DNA from: SIAJ01 sp036266155
GTDB lineage: Bacteria > Planctomycetota > Planctomycetia > Gemmatales > Gemmataceae
Direction: 5' to 3'
Length of the DNA stretch: 58,778 bases
Assembly: GCA_036266155.1 (NCBI GenBank)
Contig: DATANR010000193.1
Span: forward strand, 1 to 58,778
Below, piece by piece: positions 33,216 through 42,540 of this stretch. A program made the translations under genes and the position numbers. Under the pieces are notes generated by a model. It was given only the letters and a program-made list of their open reading frames with translations, was not told where the DNA came from and did no database searches. Positions within the stretch are counted from its first letter, which is position 1. Every line of letters begins with the position of its first letter.

Positions 33216-35300
33216 ATGCGATGCGTCACTCTCCTGCTGATGGTTGTTGGCTCAACTCTCCACGCCGCTCCGCCGGAGGAGCATTGGGCGTGGAAGCTGC
33301 CGGTGCGCTCGGCGGTGCCCGCGGGGATGGGCGCCAATCCGATCGATGCGTTTATTCGCGCGCGATTGACCATTGCCAAGCTCACGCCCGCCGCGCCGGC
33401 GACGCGTGAGCATCTCATTCGCCGAGTTACGTTCGACCTGACCGGCCTGCCGCCAACGCCGGAGGAGATCGATGGCTTTGTCAACGACAAGAGCCCCGAT
33501 GCCTGGGCGCGAGTAGTCGATCGGCTGCTGGCGTCGCCGGCCTACGGCGAGCGCTGGGGTCGGCACTGGCTCGATCTGGCGCGTTATGCGGATTCGAACG
33601 GCTACGAGTTCGACGAGCCGCGGCCGGATGCCTGGCGGTACCGCGATTACGTGATCCGCTCGTTCAATGCTGACAAGCCGTTTGATCGGTTCATTCTCGA
33701 ACAACTGGCTGGCGACGAGGCGTTGCCGAACGATCGCGACGCCCGGATCGCGACCGGCTTCAACTTGCTCGGCCCCGACATGACCGACGCCAGCGACCAG
33801 GTCCAGCGCCGGCACAACACGCTGACCGACATGACCGACACGGCCGGGCTCGCGTTCCTCGGGCTGACGATCGCGTGTGCCCGCTGCCACGATCACAAGT
33901 TCGAGCCGTTGCCGCAGACCGATTACTATCGCCTCCAGGCGTTCTTCACGCCGGCCGACTTCCGCCGCGATCTGCCGATCGCCACCGCCACCGAGAAGGT
34001 GGCTCAGGACGCTGCCGCACGCGATTACCTTGCCAAGACCAAGGCGATCCGCGACGATATTGCCGCGATCGAGGGGCCGCATCGGACCAAGCTATTCGAG
34101 TCGAAACTGGCCAAGCTCTCGGCCGAAGCGCAAGCCGCCCATCGGACTCCGGCCGACAAGCGCACGGGCGGGCAGCAGGAGCTGGTGGCCGAGACGGAGA
34201 AGAAGGTCGCGATCACCGCGGCCGAGATCGCGGCCGCGATGAACTCCGATGAGCGCATGGAGTTGATCGCCCGGCAAAAGGAGTTGAAGGCGTTCGACGC
34301 GCTCAAGCCGCCGCCGTTGCCGATCGCGATGGGCCTGGCGGATAAAGCGGGCGCGCCGCCGAAGACGCATCTACTCGAACGCGGCGAACTCTCGCGTCCC
34401 GCCGCCGAGGTCCGGCCCGGCTTCCCGACCGCGCTCGGCGGCAAGTCGATCGAGACCGATGCCGGCCGACGCCTGGCGCTCGCGAAGTGGATCGCGTCGC
34501 CGGACAATCCGCTGACGGCGCGCGTGATCGTCAATCGTCTCTGGCAGCACCATTTCGGCCGCGGCATCGTGGCGACGCCGAGCGACTTCGGCATCCGCGG
34601 CGAACGGCCGACGCATCCGGAGTTGCTCGACTGGCTCGCCTGCGAACTGGTCGCCGGCGACTGGCAATTGAAGCGGATTCATCGGCACATTCTCTTGTCG
34701 GAGACGTATCAGCAATCCACGAACGCGGGTGTCGGAACGCGGAATGCGGACCCGGACAATCACCTGCTCGCCCGCATGAGCCGGCAACGTCTCGAAGGCG
34801 AAGCGGTCCGCGACGCGCTGCTGGCGGTGAGCGGCCGGCTCAATCGCACGGCCGGCGGCCCCGGCGTGGTTCTGCCCGGCATCGCCGGACCCGGCGGCGG
34901 CGCGAAGGCGGCCCCGGTCAGCACCGACCCGGCGGACCACGTGCGTCGCAGCGTCTACCTCTTCGCTCGCCGCAACAAACGCGACCCGTTCCTCGAAGCC
35001 TTCGACCTGCCCGACAGCAACCTGAGTTGTCCGAAGCGCGAACGCAGCACGACGGCTCCGCAAGCGCTGGCGATGTTGAATGCGAATGAGGCGGCGGAAG
35101 CTGCAAAGGCGCTGGCGGAGCGATTGCAGCGCGAGGGGAGCAGTGATGGGGAACGCGTGGAGCGGGCGTATCGGCTGGTGCTCGGGCGAAGCCCGTCGAC
35201 GGCGGAGCGGGAGCGGGCGATGGAGTTTTTGCGTGGGTCGCCGATGAGTGAGTTGTGTCGGGCGCTTCTCAACTTGAGCGAATTTGTGTATTTGGATTGA
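33216..35300 (+). CDS. DUF1549-DUF1553 protein without cytochrome domain
   Basis: A 694-residue exported protein (signal MRCVTLLLMVVGSTLHA) starting at ATG 33216. DUF1549 covers about 40-280, with CARCHDHKFEP near 220, a single CxxCH; DUF1553 covers about 420-680, with RLWQHHFGRGIVATPSDFG and LARMSRQRLEGEAVRDALL. Unlike the gene at 26391 it lacks the N-terminal cytochrome and the discoidin-like insert; a helical, charged segment (about 280-370) sits between the two DUF domains instead. It forms a cassette with the DUF1501 gene at 35383. Confidence 0.92.
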   Translation: MRCVTLLLMVVGSTLHAAPPEEHWAWKLPVRSAVPAGMGANPIDAFIRARLTIAKLTPAAPATREHLIRRVTFDLTGLPPTPEEIDGFVNDKSPDAWARVVDRLLASPAYGERWGRHWLDLARYADSNGYEFDEPRPDAWRYRDYVIRSFNADKPFDRFILEQLAGDEALPNDRDARIATGFNLLGPDMTDASDQVQRRHNTLTDMTDTAGLAFLGLTIACARCHDHKFEPLPQTDYYRLQAFFTPADFRRDLPIATATEKVAQDAAARDYLAKTKAIRDDIAAIEGPHRTKLFESKLAKLSAEAQAAHRTPADKRTGGQQELVAETEKKVAITAAEIAAAMNSDERMELIARQKELKAFDALKPPPLPIAMGLADKAGAPPKTHLLERGELSRPAAEVRPGFPTALGGKSIETDAGRRLALAKWIASPDNPLTARVIVNRLWQHHFGRGIVATPSDFGIRGERPTHPELLDWLACELVAGDWQLKRIHRHILLSETYQQSTNAGVGTRNADPDNHLLARMSRQRLEGEAVRDALLAVSGRLNRTAGGPGVVLPGIAGPGGGAKAAPVSTDPADHVRRSVYLFARRNKRDPFLEAFDLPDSNLSCPKRERSTTAPQALAMLNANEAAEAAKALAERLQREGSSDGERVERAYRLVLGRSPSTAERERAMEFLRGSPMSELCRALLNLSEFVYLD

Positions 35301-35301
35301 A

Positions 35302-35368
35302 GGCGAGCGGAGCACTGTAAGGTGCACGATAATGACAGCATCGGGCCGCTTACGCGGCTCCGCTCGCC
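35302..35368. repeat. REPIN-like palindrome, family A, with a diverged left unit
   Basis: The left unit is GGCGAGCGGA-GCACT-GTAA-GGTGC-ACGAT and the right unit (reversed) is ATCGG-GCCGC-TTAC-GCGGC-TCCGCTCGCC. The left stem has changed at several positions yet still pairs (one T-G wobble). It lies directly after the DUF1553 stop and 15 bases before the DUF1501 start. Confidence 0.88.
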
Positions 35369-35382
35369 AAGGCTGAAGCCGC

Positions 35383-36813
35383 ATGACAATCTCTTTCGAC
35401 CGCCGCTCCTTCCTCCGCACCGCCGGCTCCGGCTTCGGCAGCATCGCGCTGGCCGCCATGCTCGCCGACGAGGGTAAGCTCTTCGCGGCACCGGTCGCGG
35501 ACGCTCCCGGCTCGCCCGATCCGTTGGCGCCGAAGGCGCCGCATTTTGAAGCGAAGGCCAAGCGCGTCATTTTCTTGTTCATGTCCGGCGGGCCGAGTCA
35601 GGTGGATACGTTTGATCCGAAGCTCGGCCTCACGCGGTTGCATGGGCAGAAGCTGCCGGAATCGTTCGGGGCGGTCAAGACGCGGCGCGGCGTCGACAAG
35701 AACAAGCTGCTCGCGTCGAAGCGGACGTTCAAGAAGCACGGCAAGAGCGGCATTGAGGTGTCGGACTGGTTCCCGCATCTGGCGGAGCGCGTCGACGATC
35801 TGTGCATCTTGCGCGGCTGTCATGGCGACAGCGTGACGCATCCGGAATCGGTTTACCTGATGAACACCGGGTCGATCCTGATGGGTCGGCCGAGTCTCGG
35901 TGCGTGGGTGAGTTACGGCCTCGGGACCGAGAATCGCAACATGCCGGCGTTCGTCGTGCTGCCCGATCCTGGCGGCTGGCCGAAGGGCGGAGCGCCGGCC
36001 TGGGGCAATGGCTATTTGCCGGCCGCGTATCAGGGGACGCTGGCACGCGGCGGTGCTTCGCCGATCGCGCACCTGAAGCCGCCGCTCGGCGTGACCGACG
36101 AGCAGCAACGCAAGACGCTCGACTTCATCGCCCAGGTCAATCGCGAGCATCTGGCGAGCCGCGGCGGCGACTCGGAACTCGAAGCCCGCATCGCCGCGTA
36201 TGAGCTGGCCTTCCGCATGCAGACGCACGCCCCCGAAGTCGTCGACGTCGCGATGGAGACGGCCGAGACGAAGACGCTTTACGGCCTCGATCGACCGGAG
36301 ACCTCCGAGTTCGGCATGCGCTGCCTGCTGGCCCGCCGGATGGTCGAAAGCGGCGTCCGCTTCGTGCAGGTTTACAGCGGCGACACCAACGGCTGGGATG
36401 CCCACAGCGACCTGGAGGCGAACCACGGCAAGCTTTGCCTGCAAAGCGACAAGCCGATCGCGGGCTTGCTCACCGATCTCAAACGCCGCGGACTGCTCGA
36501 TTCGACGCTCGTCGTCTGGGGCGGCGAATTCGGCCGCACGCCGATGTCGGAAGGCACGAACGGCCGCGACCACAACCCGCACGGCTTCACGATGTGGCTC
36601 GCCGGCGGCGGCGTGAAGGGCGGCCAAGTGATCGGCGCCACTGACGAAGTCGGCCTGCGCGCGGCCGAGGACAAGGCCCACGTCCACGACATTCACGCGA
36701 CGATTCTGCATCTCATCGGGCTGAAGCACCTCAAGTTGACTTATCGCCACAATGGGCGCAATGAACGGCTGACGGACAACGCGGGCGAGGTCATTGAGAC
36801 TGTTTTGAAGTAA
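35383..36813 (+). CDS. DUF1501 family protein with Tat signal (second cassette)
   Basis: A 476-residue protein with twin-arginine signal FDRRSFLRTAGSGFGSIALA. Family landmarks are RVIFLFMSGGPSQVDTFDPK near 60, WGGEFGRTPMSEGTNGRDHNPHGFT near 380-405 and HDIHATILHLIGLKHLKLTY near 430-450. It is paired with the DUF1549/1553 gene upstream, with a family A palindrome filling the 82 bases between them. The fold is that of the alkaline phosphatase superfamily; catalytic activity is unproven. Confidence 0.93.
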   Translation: MTISFDRRSFLRTAGSGFGSIALAAMLADEGKLFAAPVADAPGSPDPLAPKAPHFEAKAKRVIFLFMSGGPSQVDTFDPKLGLTRLHGQKLPESFGAVKTRRGVDKNKLLASKRTFKKHGKSGIEVSDWFPHLAERVDDLCILRGCHGDSVTHPESVYLMNTGSILMGRPSLGAWVSYGLGTENRNMPAFVVLPDPGGWPKGGAPAWGNGYLPAAYQGTLARGGASPIAHLKPPLGVTDEQQRKTLDFIAQVNREHLASRGGDSELEARIAAYELAFRMQTHAPEVVDVAMETAETKTLYGLDRPETSEFGMRCLLARRMVESGVRFVQVYSGDTNGWDAHSDLEANHGKLCLQSDKPIAGLLTDLKRRGLLDSTLVVWGGEFGRTPMSEGTNGRDHNPHGFTMWLAGGGVKGGQVIGATDEVGLRAAEDKAHVHDIHATILHLIGLKHLKLTYRHNGRNERLTDNAGEVIETVLK

Positions 36814-37206
36814 AGCCAGATGGTCTTGTCGGCGGAGCCCGGAACGAGCGATTCGATATGTTCGCGCCGCGCACACCCCCCTGAACGTATTTCTCATGAA
36901 TTTGAACGAACGGAGTATTACCGGCAGGCCAAGCGGCATTCCGACAGAAAACTCGACGCAAGTCCTAGCTGGATAAGCGTTTCTGTCTTGCTCACCACTT
37001 CGGCCCAGTGAAAAGATGTGAGCGGTCGACAATCCGAGCGAGTTCTCCTGTCGGCGCCGCCGTGAACGAAACGAGGCCCATGCGGTGTCTGGCGATGCAA
37101 TAAATGCAACGAAAAGTTGGACGGGTCTCGCGCAAACGCGGCGGATGTCTCAAAATGTCCAGACTGTCCCACCAAGTAAATGAACTTGTCACCGGCGGAA
37201 CGTTTC
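36814..37206. other. Intergenic stretch without recognisable gene
   Basis: About 390 bases between the DUF1501 gene and the large dehydrogenase-like gene. No frame looks coding in either direction and no strong hairpin was seen. It must hold the promoter of the downstream gene, but no clear -35/-10 pair stands out. Confidence 0.5.
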
Positions 37207-40200
37207 ATGTCACAACGATTCGCACTCCTGGTGTTCGTGTTGCCGACCGTCGTTGCGGCTCAGTCGCTCGAAGTGCAGCTCCTGCGTGAGGACCCGGCGG
37301 CGCTCGCGAAGGCCGCACGCACCAAGGGCGATCCGGTGCGCGGGGCTGTGCTGTTTCATCAATCGCATCTGAGCTGCACCAAGTGCCACGCAGCCGGCGG
37401 CACTTCATCGCCGCTCGGTCCGGACCTCGCTAAACCAGAGCCGGGCGTCACCGATGCCTATCTCGTCGAATCGGTGCTCAATCCCTCGAAAGTAATTCGC
37501 AAGGGCTTTGAAACGGTCACGATCACGCGCACAAATGGCTCCTCTGTCAGCGGCCTGATCGCGGAGGAGCGCAAGGACGCGATCGTCCTGAAGGACGCCC
37601 AGAAGCCAACCGAGCCAATCACCATCGCGAAGGCCGACATTGACGAGCGGACCACGGGCAAGAAGTCACTTATGCCCGACGGACTGACAAACCTGCTCCA
37701 CGATCGTCAGCAGTTCCTCGACCTGGCGTGCTATCTGATCGAGATCGCCGAGTTCGGCCCGGCCCGCGCTCGGTCGCTGCGGCCCGACGCGAACATCATC
37801 GATCCGCCGTTGCCAGCCTACGAGAAGGACCTCGATCACGCGGGCCTGATCGCCGGGCTCGATGATTCGGCCCGAAAGCGCGGCGAAGCAGTCTACACAC
37901 GGTTGTGTATCACGTGCCACGGAACCAAAGAGCAGCCGGGGTCGATGCCGACGTCGCTGGCGTTCTGGTCGGGCAAGTTCCGCAACGCGTTCGACCCCTA
38001 CGCGCTGTACCAGACGCTGACGCGCGGCTCTGGGATGATGCCGGCCCAGCACGCGCTGGTGCCGCGCGAGAAGTACGACGTCATTCAATACATCCGCGAG
38101 ACATATCTGCGGCCGATGAATCCGACGCAATATGCGCCGGTGGACGCGGCCTATCTCGCTCGGTTGCCGAAGGGCACGAGCCGCGGGCCGGTGCCGCCTG
38201 AGGGTGAGTTGTGGACGAAGATGGATTACGGACCAACGCTCAATGGCACCTTCGAGGTCGGCAACAGCGGCACGAACATTGCGTACAAGGGCGTGGCCGT
38301 GCGGCTCGATCCGGGATCGGGCGGCATCGCGAACGGCAAGGCGTGGTTGCTGTACGAACACGACGTCATGCGGGCGGCCGGCGCGTGGACCGGCAAGGGC
38401 TTCATCGATTGGAATGGCGTCAACTTCAACGGCGCGCACGAGGTGCATCCGCACACGGTCGGCAAGCTGATCTTCGAATCAACCGGCATCGGCTGGGCGA
38501 ACCCGGCGACCGGCACGTTCGACGATCCGCGCATCAAGGGCCTTGATGGCAAGCCATACGGCCCGCTGCCGCGCGCGTGGATCCGCTACAAGGGCCTCTA
38601 CCACGCCGGCGAACGAGCGGTGCTGGCGTATACGGTCGGCGACACGGACGTGCTTGAAAGTCCGGGCCTTGCGGGAACGGATTTGCAGTCCGTCGTCACA
38701 CGTTCGTTCAACATCGGTCCGCGCAACAAAGAACTCGTGATGCTCGTCGCCAACGTGCCGGACCACGGAGCGGGCAAAGTGACGGCTCAAACACCACTTG
38801 TCTTCGGGCCGCCGCCACACGACGTCGTATTTCTGGGCCGCACAAGCCTGGAGGTCGCGAACCCCGAAGCGTTCGACTTGACGAATCGCGACTACGCCGT
38901 GACCGCGCGCATCAAGACGAGGGTGGGCGGTACGATCTTCGCACAGGCCCCGACTGCGGGCGCGTGGGCGCCGGACGGGAAAGCCGTCTTCATTCGCGGC
39001 GGCCGACTCGTTCTCGATATCGGCTGGGTCGGAGCGGTGGAATCGAAATCGAAGGTTGACGATGGCAAATGGCACGACATCGCCATCGCCTGGGAACATG
39101 AGAGTGGTCGAGTCACGCTTTTGGTGGATGGCAAGGAGGACGGCTCCGGGGTGTTGAAACCCAAGGGCCCGGCGACCGGCATGGCCGTGCGGGTCGGCTT
39201 CGCGTCGCCGGACTTTCCACGGCAATCGTTCTTCGAGGGCGAACTGGCCGAGGTGCGGTTCTATGGCCGCAAGCTGGCCGCGAACGATCTCAAAGAGTTG
39301 CCGAAGGAGGGCCTCGTCGCGCATTGGAACACCGGCAAGCCGAATGGCCGGACCGTGGTCGACACGACGGGCAACAAGCACGACGCGGTCCAGCCAACCT
39401 CCGACCTCGGCGTCGGCATGGTCGACGCCCCGGAAGGAAGCCAATGGCTCACGGGCAGTGGCACGCTGCGTCTGCGGATCCCGGCCGGCAAGGAGTTGCT
39501 GAAGTTCACAATCTGGTACGCACCCGGCGGCGAATACGAGAAGGCGATGGCCGGCTTCCGCGAGCCGGATTTGGCGGCACTCACGCACGGCGGGCCGGCG
39601 CGCTTCCCGAAGTCAGTCACCACACAGATCGAGCACGCCAAGGACGATGGCCCCTTCGCCGCGGACGTGGTAACGCTCCCGACGCCGAATCCGTGGAACG
39701 CGCTCGTACGCCCGACGGGCCTCGATTTCTCGCTGGATGACAAGAGCATCGTCGTTTGCACTTGGGACGGCGATGTTTGGAAGGTGTCCCCCTATCGTGG
39801 AAGCATAATAAGCCGGGTGGGTGAAGAGTTGATGACTTGGCAACGCATTGCGTCAGGCCTGCATCAGCCGCTCGGACTTAAGGTCGTGAACGGCGTCGTG
39901 TATGTCGCGTGCCGTGATCAGATCGCGATATTGCGCGATCTCAATGGCGACGGCGAGACGGACTTCGTCGAGTGCTTCAACACCGACCATCAGGTAACTG
40001 AGAGCTTCCACGAGTTCGCGATGGGCTTGCAGACGGATGAGGCGGGCAACTTCTATTACGCCAAGGGCGCCCGGCATGGCAAAACGCCGATCGTGCCGCA
40101 ACATGGGACGTTGCTGAAAGTCAGCAAGGATGGCACAAAGACCGACATCCTCGCGACCGGCTTCCGCGCACCGAATGGTGTGTGTATGAATTCCGATGGG

Positions 40201-40992
40201 ACGTTCTTCGTGACCGATCAGGAGGGGCATTGGACGCCGAAGAACCGTGTCAATTGGGTGCGCCCCGGCCGCTTCTACGGCAACATGTGGGGCTATCACG
40301 ATGGGACCGATACGTCCGACTCGGTGATGGATCAGCCGCTGTGCTGGATCACCAATCGCTTCGACCGCTCGCCGGCCGAGATCATTCGCGTCGAGAGCAA
40401 GTCGTGGGGGCCGCTCAATGGCTCGCTCCTGAACACGTCGTACGGCACCGGTAAGGTCTTCGTCGTCCCGCACGAGCAGGTCGGCGACCTCATGCAGGGC
40501 GGCATGGTGCAATTGCCGATCCCGGCGTTCCCGACCGGCGTGATGCGTGGTCGCTTCCATCCGACGACCGGCGACCTCTATTGCTGTGGCATGTTCGCCT
40601 GGGCCGGCGACGCGCAGACGCCGGGCGGCCTCTATCGCATCCGTGCGACGGGCAAGCCGGCGTATCTGCCGGTGGGTTACCATGTCACCAAGGAAGGATT
40701 AACGCTGACATTCAGCGACCCGTTGGCGGCCGATTCTGTCGCGGACGCGAAGAACTTTGGTTTGAAAGTGTGGGACCTGCGCCGGGCGGCCAACTATGGA
40801 TCGCCGCACATCAATGAGCGCGCGTTGAAGGTGACCGCGGCGACGCTCTCGGCGGATCGCAAGACGGTGATGCTAACGATCCCCGGTCTGGCCCCGACGT
40901 GGGGATTGGAACTGTGGTACTCCGTCATCGGCGCCAACGGCCGGCCCGTGGATGGGCTGCTCCACGGCAGCATTCAGCGGATGGGGGAATAG
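37207..40992 (+). CDS. Multi-domain exported heme-binding dehydrogenase-like protein
   Basis: A 1261-residue protein from ATG 37207 (signal MSQRFALLVFVLPTVVAAQ; an in-frame ATG at 37180 is less likely). The N-terminal domain is the Pirellula/Verrucomicrobium-type heme-binding module with CTKCH near 57 and the LNPSKVIRKGFETVTITRTNG stretch; a second c-type site RLCITCHG lies near 233. Then follow a DUF6797-like region, a LamG/concanavalin-like domain (about 550-690) and a large beta-propeller resembling membrane-bound glucose/sorbosone dehydrogenases (about 830-1165, with DGTFFVTDQEGHW). Oxidation of sugars outside the cytoplasm with electrons passed to the hemes is inferred. Placement of the heme module at the N-terminus instead of the C-terminus is less usual. 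Confidence 0.88.
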   Translation: MSQRFALLVFVLPTVVAAQSLEVQLLREDPAALAKAARTKGDPVRGAVLFHQSHLSCTKCHAAGGTSSPLGPDLAKPEPGVTDAYLVESVLNPSKVIRKGFETVTITRTNGSSVSGLIAEERKDAIVLKDAQKPTEPITIAKADIDERTTGKKSLMPDGLTNLLHDRQQFLDLACYLIEIAEFGPARARSLRPDANIIDPPLPAYEKDLDHAGLIAGLDDSARKRGEAVYTRLCITCHGTKEQPGSMPTSLAFWSGKFRNAFDPYALYQTLTRGSGMMPAQHALVPREKYDVIQYIRETYLRPMNPTQYAPVDAAYLARLPKGTSRGPVPPEGELWTKMDYGPTLNGTFEVGNSGTNIAYKGVAVRLDPGSGGIANGKAWLLYEHDVMRAAGAWTGKGFIDWNGVNFNGAHEVHPHTVGKLIFESTGIGWANPATGTFDDPRIKGLDGKPYGPLPRAWIRYKGLYHAGERAVLAYTVGDTDVLESPGLAGTDLQSVVTRSFNIGPRNKELVMLVANVPDHGAGKVTAQTPLVFGPPPHDVVFLGRTSLEVANPEAFDLTNRDYAVTARIKTRVGGTIFAQAPTAGAWAPDGKAVFIRGGRLVLDIGWVGAVESKSKVDDGKWHDIAIAWEHESGRVTLLVDGKEDGSGVLKPKGPATGMAVRVGFASPDFPRQSFFEGELAEVRFYGRKLAANDLKELPKEGLVAHWNTGKPNGRTVVDTTGNKHDAVQPTSDLGVGMVDAPEGSQWLTGSGTLRLRIPAGKELLKFTIWYAPGGEYEKAMAGFREPDLAALTHGGPARFPKSVTTQIEHAKDDGPFAADVVTLPTPNPWNALVRPTGLDFSLDDKSIVVCTWDGDVWKVSPYRGSIISRVGEELMTWQRIASGLHQPLGLKVVNGVVYVACRDQIAILRDLNGDGETDFVECFNTDHQVTESFHEFAMGLQTDEAGNFYYAKGARHGKTPIVPQHGTLLKVSKDGTKTDILATGFRAPNGVCMNSDGTFFVTDQEGHWTPKNRVNWVRPGRFYGNMWGYHDGTDTSDSVMDQPLCWITNRFDRSPAEIIRVESKSWGPLNGSLLNTSYGTGKVFVVPHEQVGDLMQGGMVQLPIPAFPTGVMRGRFHPTTGDLYCCGMFAWAGDAQTPGGLYRIRATGKPAYLPVGYHVTKEGLTLTFSDPLAADSVADAKNFGLKVWDLRRAANYGSPHINERALKVTAATLSADRKTVMLTIPGLAPTWGLELWYSVIGANGRPVDGLLHGSIQRMGE

Positions 40993-41011
40993 TGCATTCT
41001 TGCGGCTTTTT

Positions 41012-41118
41012 GTAGCCTTCTCGCTCCGCGAGAAGTTTGCAAGGCAGGCGCGGTCTAAGACAATCGGCCCTTTGCAAGGGGCCGGCCTTGCTTACTTCTC
41101 GCGGAGCGAGAAGGCTAC
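41012..41118. repeat. REPIN-like palindrome, family B (GTAGCC head)
   Basis: Perfect 24-base arms at 41012-41035 and 41095-41118. Each arm is GTAGCC followed by the mini-hairpin TTCTCGC-TCC-GCGAGAA and G. The centre contains a second inverted pair, GCAAGGC and GCCTTGC. It lies between the dehydrogenase-like gene and a minus-strand gene. Confidence 0.92.
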
Positions 41119-41191
41119 ACAGGAGTTGCCGTGAACGCTAACAAACGTCAATCGAGGAATGTATTACCTTCACTCGATACGCGGCCAACTC

Positions 41192-41701
41192 TCATTTCCC
41201 TGGTCGCGGTCCCGGTCGGAAAGCGGGAGCACCCGGTCGTGCAGGCGGCCCCGCCGGTCGCGGAGCAGGCGCGGGAGGTTTCGGCGGAGGCGTCGCCTGC
41301 TTGGCGGCGACGGCGGCGGGATCAATCTTGATGCCCTTGGCGGCGGCCCACAGGCGCGCCAGCGTGCCGGACAAACCCTGCGGCCAGTCGGCGAGTGCCT
41401 CGACGGTCACATCCTCTTGCACGAGCTTGCCGGTCCATTTGCCATCGGGCCGACGCGCCAAAAAGATCTGCGTGCCTGGCGGCAGCGTTTGGATCGCCTC
41501 GCCTTTGCCCGGCAACTCGGCTTGGGCCTGGCGGCGTGCTTCTTCCGCCTTGGCAACGCACTCGGCACAGCGCGTCGACTGGAACTTGGCCAGCCGCTGC
41601 GCGCGATACTTGTCCACGGCGTAGTGCTGGAATTCGCACATGCACCCGCACGCCCGGGCCATCATCGGCCGGGCAACGATTTCTCCCGTCGGCACTGCCA
41701 T
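41192..41701 (-). CDS. Cysteine- and proline-rich hypothetical protein
   Basis: A 169-residue protein, ATG at 41701 with AAGGGGA six bases upstream. The N-terminal third has ACGCMCEFQHYAVD and RCAECVAKAEE, four or five cysteines that could bind one zinc; the middle has TQIFLARRPDGKWTG, and the tail is a proline/alanine-rich disordered stretch (PPPKPPAPAPRPAGPPARPG). No family recognised. It is followed upstream by tdk in the same direction. Confidence 0.65.
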   Translation of the reverse strand: MAVPTGEIVARPMMARACGCMCEFQHYAVDKYRAQRLAKFQSTRCAECVAKAEEARRQAQAELPGKGEAIQTLPPGTQIFLARRPDGKWTGKLVQEDVTVEALADWPQGLSGTLARLWAAAKGIKIDPAAVAAKQATPPPKPPAPAPRPAGPPARPGAPAFRPGPRPGK

Positions 41702-41756
41702 CGCTCGTCCCCTTGCGCCGGGCCGGCACACAAACAGTCTAGCAATCTTAGCAGGG

Positions 41757-41810
41757 TGTGGGGTAGAGGGTATGCGTATGGGTTTTGACACCCCATACCC
41801 TATACCCCAT
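41757..41810. repeat. GGGTAT-type palindrome overlapping the end of tdk
   Basis: GGGGTAGAGGGTATGCGTAT (from 41760) pairs with ACCCCATACCCTATACCCCA (41790-41809). The stop codon of tdk (TAG on the minus strand, 41800-41802) and its last codons lie inside the right arm. Confidence 0.75.
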
Positions 41811-42405
41811 CCCCCGTCCCGCCTGGCCAGCCAGTGCAGATGCCAGTGCGCATCGACTCGGAAAAATGCTTGCGGCAGAGCGACACATACCGATCGTTGC
41901 CGCCAATTTCGACCTGTTGACCGGCCTGCTCGACCTTGCCATCCGGCGACACGCGGACGACCATCGTCGCCTTGCGTCCGCAGCAGCAGATCGTCTTCAA
42001 TTCGGAAAGCGTATCCGCCCACGCCAACAACGCGGCACTGCCGGGAAAGAGTTCGCCCTGAAAGTCGGTTCGCAAACCGTAGCACATGACCGGGATGTTC
42101 GCCTCGTCCACGACGCGAGCGAGCTGCCGAACCTGGGCCACGCTCAGGAACTGGGCCTCATCCAGCAGGACGCAGCTAACGGTACTCTCTTTCAACAACT
42201 CCCAGAAGTCGGTGTCCGCATCGAAGCGCTCGGCGTCGGCCTCGATGCCGATGCGCGACGCGATCCGCCCCGCGGCCCGATCGTCGAGCCGGGCGATGAA
42301 CAGCCGCGTCGACAGCCCGCGCTCAGCATAGTTGTAAGCCGCCTGCAACAGCGACGTCGACTTCCCGGCGTTCATCGTGGAGTAGTAGAAGTAGAGCTTG
42401 GCCAT
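41800..42405 (-). CDS. tdk: Thymidine kinase, type II
   Basis: A 201-residue enzyme that phosphorylates thymidine to dTMP in the salvage pathway. MAKLYFYYSTMNAGKSTSLL holds the P-loop, VLLDEAQFLS the Walker B/Asp region, and the zinc site appears as CCCG (near 151) and CRKH (near 184). CYGLRTDFQGELFPGS is the lasso-side family motif. The ATG at 42405 fits family alignments and is preferred over an upstream start at 42438. The last residues (GTGDGV) are encoded by a dispersed palindrome. Confidence 0.96.
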   Translation of the reverse strand: MAKLYFYYSTMNAGKSTSLLQAAYNYAERGLSTRLFIARLDDRAAGRIASRIGIEADAERFDADTDFWELLKESTVSCVLLDEAQFLSVAQVRQLARVVDEANIPVMCYGLRTDFQGELFPGSAALLAWADTLSELKTICCCGRKATMVVRVSPDGKVEQAGQQVEIGGNDRYVSLCRKHFSESMRTGICTGWPGGTGDGV

Positions 42406-42431
42406 GCTGGACTGACGATCAGAAAGACGCA

Positions 42432-42517
42432 AAGACAACCACGGATGGCACCGAAGTCACGGATCGGACAAGACCGCTTTTCTTATCCGTGTCTTCGGTG
42501 CCATCCGTGGTTGTCTT
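42432..42517. repeat. CACGGAT-type long palindrome (family E), copy 3
   Basis: The best-preserved copy: AAGACAACCACGGATGGCAC (from 42432) continues to CACGGAT at 42458-42464, and the right arm 42485-42517 is its reverse complement with only a one-base difference or so. It lies between tdk and the SWIM protein gene. Confidence 0.85.
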
Positions 42518-42540
42518 ACGGACCGATGGCCGTTCGCAAC

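Noticed and set aside
35350..37032. 560-residue open frame on the minus strand
   Set aside because: Antisense of the second DUF1501 gene; high-GC DNA commonly leaves such frames open and no domain is visible.
41702..42085. N-terminal extension of the Cys/Pro-rich protein to 297 residues
   Set aside because: It overlaps tdk in another frame; ATG 41701 has a strong ribosome-binding site.
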